From assembly GCF_024347415.1 (NCBI RefSeq), contig NZ_AP025476.1:2046001-2110000 (forward strand): a stretch of 64,000 nt of DNA, in the 5' to 3' direction. The notes below the pieces were generated by a model. The model made no database searches. It saw nothing but the letters and a program-made list of their open reading frames with translations, and was not told the origin of the DNA. The translations under genes and the position numbers were made by a program. The DNA is from Vibrio crassostreae. GTDB taxonomy: Bacteria; Pseudomonadota; Gammaproteobacteria; Enterobacterales; Vibrionaceae. Numbering within the stretch: the first letter of the stretch is position 1; each line of letters opens with the position of its first letter. Below are positions 61,916 to 64,000 of this stretch, in pieces.

Positions 61916-62422
61916 ATGGAAGAAACTGATTTTTTGCAAGCGTTAGCCGACGAATTATCTGCTTTGCCTGATCCAAGTTATTGGTTCTCTGAGTTAAGAG
62001 AGATTCGGAGTGAATTGGGTAAAAGTAAGTCTGATACAGTCGCTATGCTAGCCAAAAGAGCTTGGCTCAAGAAAATATGTAATTCATCTTATCCATTACA
62101 TCCTGACGTAAAGCGAAGCATTGAGCGTAAATGTTACTTTTTATCTGAAAGTGATAGCTTTCTGATTTGGGCTACCATAATAGCTCTGATTGATGGTGAC
62201 AATTCCGACGAACGTTATTGCAAATGCAAATTAAACATTGAGCAGAAGTATGGTTATGAAGTTTGGCTGAAAATATTCGGCACATCGCAGAAGATAAAAA
62301 ATGTGCTATCGACCCAAAGCTCAAACGTACCTTATTCATTGAGTTTCATGGCGACACGAAGTGTGACTGTTCGAGGCTGGATAAGGGATGACAAACTATC
62401 AAAATTACCAAAACACGTGTAA
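61916..62422 (+). CDS. Unknown accessory protein between R-M pair and integrase
   Basis: 168 aa, soluble, mixed charge. Helical (FLQALADELSALPDPSYWFS, DTVAMLAKRAWLKKICNSSY) with a C-terminal beta-like region (SVTVRGWIRDDK). AGAGG ribosome site. Not recognised. Its place in a cargo area next to int suggests a moron; low G+C supports recent acquisition. No function assigned. Confidence 0.6.
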   Translation: MEETDFLQALADELSALPDPSYWFSELREIRSELGKSKSDTVAMLAKRAWLKKICNSSYPLHPDVKRSIERKCYFLSESDSFLIWATIIALIDGDNSDERYCKCKLNIEQKYGYEVWLKIFGTSQKIKNVLSTQSSNVPYSLSFMATRSVTVRGWIRDDKLSKLPKHV

Positions 62423-62520
62423 TCACCTCACAAACGATACTTTTTCTAATCTGGCGGAAGTCTTTTAGAATAAAAACAATAAATAATTTCTTGTCCAATT
62501 GTGAGTTACTACAACTAAAA

Positions 62521-63723
62521 CTATCCATTTTCACACTTAATAAAAGCAGCCCATAAACTATAAGATTCTCTCTGCTCATCTAAATAGTCGTAATCCAAAT
62601 AGTGGCTCTGTACGCCACGGTGCACTTTGTGACCTAGCATAGTCTCTGCCACATGAAATGGAACACCCATCGCTTCCCACATATTACGGGCTGTTCTGCG
62701 CATGTCGTGATTGGTAGTTCTAGGGAAACCTGCCGCCTCTATCGCATCAGCTAACTTACGGCCAAACTCTACAGGCACGTTCTCGGCCATTGGCCTGTCA
62801 TGTTCAACTCTCACTGGTGGGAACATGATGTCTAGATCAGGATAAATGGCGAACTGGTTTCGAATGACTTCTTTTGCCAATGGCGGAATCGCACGTCGAA
62901 TTGCCCCGCCCTGCTTTTTCCTGATCTTGTTATTCTCTGCTGGTACTGTCCACACTAGCGCTTCTAAATCGAAGTCTTGCTTCTTCGCTAAGCGCAGCTC
63001 GTTACTGCGGTTGGCAAATATCATCATCAGGCGTAGGAAGTTTTTATTGCTCTCATGCACACCTATGTCATCAATAGCTTTCCATAGTGCTTTGACGCCA
63101 GCTTCTGTCTGCTTGCTCTTTTTGGTATCGGTTGGTGCACCTACATCGGTTTTCTTTACTTCTGCAAGCATGTTGTATTTGAGTAAACCGTGGCGTACCG
63201 CATAAGACAGCACTTGTTTGAAGCGCGACATAAGGTTTGCTGAATGCTTTGCACTCACGCGAACCTTAGCCTTTTGAAATACTGGCATGTAATCGGTCAG
63301 TTCAAGGTGTTTGGCTTGGCGTTGTCCTAAATATGGGCTGATGTCTGTTCTAAACATCTTCTCTAGTGCTTGCCACTGCTTTACGTTGTCTTTGCCGTGG
63401 TGTTCAACCCAATAGTCGATTAAGTCGTTTACTGTACTTGGAAGGGCTTTGTCTGAAGGGTTGATGCCTGTTCTTGGGTCAATGCCTAAGATGACTAACT
63501 CAGCTTTCTTTTCACGCTCCCGCAATGCATCGCGCATCTTCATCGCTGGGTACTCGCCAAGTTTCATTTTTATGGCTTTACCTAGGTAGGTTACGCGGTA
63601 AACCCAGGTCACTTTACCTTTAGGGCTCACACGCACGCCTAAGCCATCTCTATGGGTGACTTCGGGTTGCCCTTTGTAAGGCTTACCTTGTGTGGCTCTT
63701 AGCCAAGCATCTGTGATTGCCAT
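62521..63723 (-). CDS. int: Prophage integrase, P4-type tyrosine recombinase
   Basis: 400 aa. DUF4102-like arm-binding N-terminus (VTHRDGLGVRVSPKGKVTWV, KLGEYPAMKMRDALR), core-binding domain, and catalytic domain: FANRSNELRLAKKQDFD (Arg), TTNHDMRRTARNMWEAMG (HxxR), ETMLGHK (His), and Tyr within SHYLDYDYLDE. Recombines attP with the thrS-leader attB. The gene lies 202 bp from attR, and three arm-type motifs sit directly upstream of its start (one touching it), so Int probably represses itself. Confidence 0.93.
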   Translation of the reverse strand: MAITDAWLRATQGKPYKGQPEVTHRDGLGVRVSPKGKVTWVYRVTYLGKAIKMKLGEYPAMKMRDALREREKKAELVILGIDPRTGINPSDKALPSTVNDLIDYWVEHHGKDNVKQWQALEKMFRTDISPYLGQRQAKHLELTDYMPVFQKAKVRVSAKHSANLMSRFKQVLSYAVRHGLLKYNMLAEVKKTDVGAPTDTKKSKQTEAGVKALWKAIDDIGVHESNKNFLRLMMIFANRSNELRLAKKQDFDLEALVWTVPAENNKIRKKQGGAIRRAIPPLAKEVIRNQFAIYPDLDIMFPPVRVEHDRPMAENVPVEFGRKLADAIEAAGFPRTTNHDMRRTARNMWEAMGVPFHVAETMLGHKVHRGVQSHYLDYDYLDEQRESYSLWAAFIKCENG

Positions 63724-63725
63724 TC

Positions 63726-63764
63726 ATTTGTACCAAAAATATTTGGTACAAATTTGGTACAAAT
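63726..63764. promoter_or_regulatory. Right arm-type integrase sites (three copies)
   Basis: ATTTGTACCAA (63726-63736, inverted), TTGGTACAAAT (63743-63753) and TTGGTACAAAT (63754-63764), identical 11-mers, matching 22846-22856 at the left end. Confidence 0.75.
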
Positions 63765-63924
63765 CCAATATGAATGCAAGTGTATTCTAATCATTATGAG
63801 CTAGTATCCACCAAATATTTTGAATGACGTTCTTTTTGTTAAGCGATTGTATTGAAAGGGTTCTATCAAGGGGTATGAATGGTAAAGAGGGATTGCAATA
63901 AGAAGGGAGATTCACGTCTTGAGA

Positions 63925-63947
63925 CACACCAAGCAACACATGAAAAT
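63925..63947. other. attR core (23-bp direct repeat)
   Basis: Identical to 22767-22789. The 53 bases that follow are the displaced native upstream region of thrS. An ATG at 63994 behind GGGG might start a rightward gene, but only seven bases remain in the window. Confidence 0.9.
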
Positions 63948-64000
63948 GTTTAATATATGTCTTTCAATCAACTAGTACGCTGATTGGGGATATATGCATA

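Larger units (their letters stand above)
22767..63947. mobile_element. Complete-looking temperate prophage, about 41.2 kb, inserted in the thrS leader
   Basis: Bounded by a perfect 23-bp direct repeat, with an integrase adjacent to the right end. It contains a full set of modules: integration, lysogeny control, replication, antitermination, lysis, packaging, head, contractile tail, baseplate and fibres, with no broken structural gene seen. Gene order is lambdoid, terminase/portal/protease are lambda-type, and tail/baseplate are P2-type. Genome size is typical of cos-packaging temperate phages. Probably inducible: the CI protein is of the self-cleaving S24 class. Confidence 0.92.

Overview
The window looks like chromosome of a marine gammaproteobacterium of the Vibrionaceae, most likely genus Vibrio and possibly the Splendidus clade. 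This is inferred from protein style, the speA-speB pair, the thrS-infC-rpmI-rplT operon with an AUU-started infC, and a Lap-type giant adhesin; no database was searched. Two domains dominate: ordinary chromosome at 1-22766 and one complete-looking temperate prophage at 22767-63947 (about 41.2 kb), with only 53 bases of chromosome after it.

Chromosome. 1-8148 (minus) is the N-terminal 2,716 codons of a type I secreted adhesin. It has a retention module carrying a TAAG protease site, then tandem units of about 820 bp that are also duplicated as three-unit blocks. Next come agmatinase and arginine decarboxylase (speB, speA, putrescine synthesis, coupled by TAATG), a SAM methyltransferase, a coniferyl-aldehyde-type dehydrogenase with its own TetR regulator and operator, an ABC-F ATPase, a leucine-rich-repeat/kinase fusion, a small unknown protein, an ASCH-domain amidohydrolase (yqfB-like), and rplT, rpmI, infC and thrS.

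Prophage. A 23-bp direct repeat (attL 22767-22789, attR 63925-63947) puts the insertion in the thrS 5' leader, 25 bp upstream of the start codon. The right-end integrase (62521-63723) lies beside attR, and an 11-bp motif repeated near both ends looks like its arm-type binding site. Read from attR the order is lambdoid: int, restriction-modification pair, AlpA/Xis-like protein, small early genes, CI, Cro/YdaS, CII/YdaT, O-like protein (with a 23-bp iteron array inside the gene), P-like protein, Q antiterminator, lysis cassette, lambda-type terminase/portal/protease-capsid head, then a P2-type contractile tail and baseplate including the E/E' -1 frameshift, and an accessory left arm. It is a mosaic: lambda-like layout and packaging with a P2-like tail.

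Accessory and regulatory content. (i) An A+T-rich two-gene cassette, AAA ATPase plus TOPRIM-like protein, at 50349-53076 sits between Q and the lysis genes, facing the opposite way, and is the best candidate for an undescribed anti-phage system. (ii) A divergent methyltransferase/endonuclease pair. (iii) Two C4-type antisense RNAs control antirepressor genes; their stems covary and their loop seeds have diverged together with their targets. A third, terminator-capped target-like site may be a decoy. (iv) Two paralogous zinc-motif proteins of unknown role. (v) A second tyrosine integrase translationally coupled to tail gene D. Strong intrinsic terminators before the lysis genes and inside the late region fit control by antitermination. 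The element's left end also resembles the native thrS upstream region, so the phage may carry a replacement leader for its target gene.
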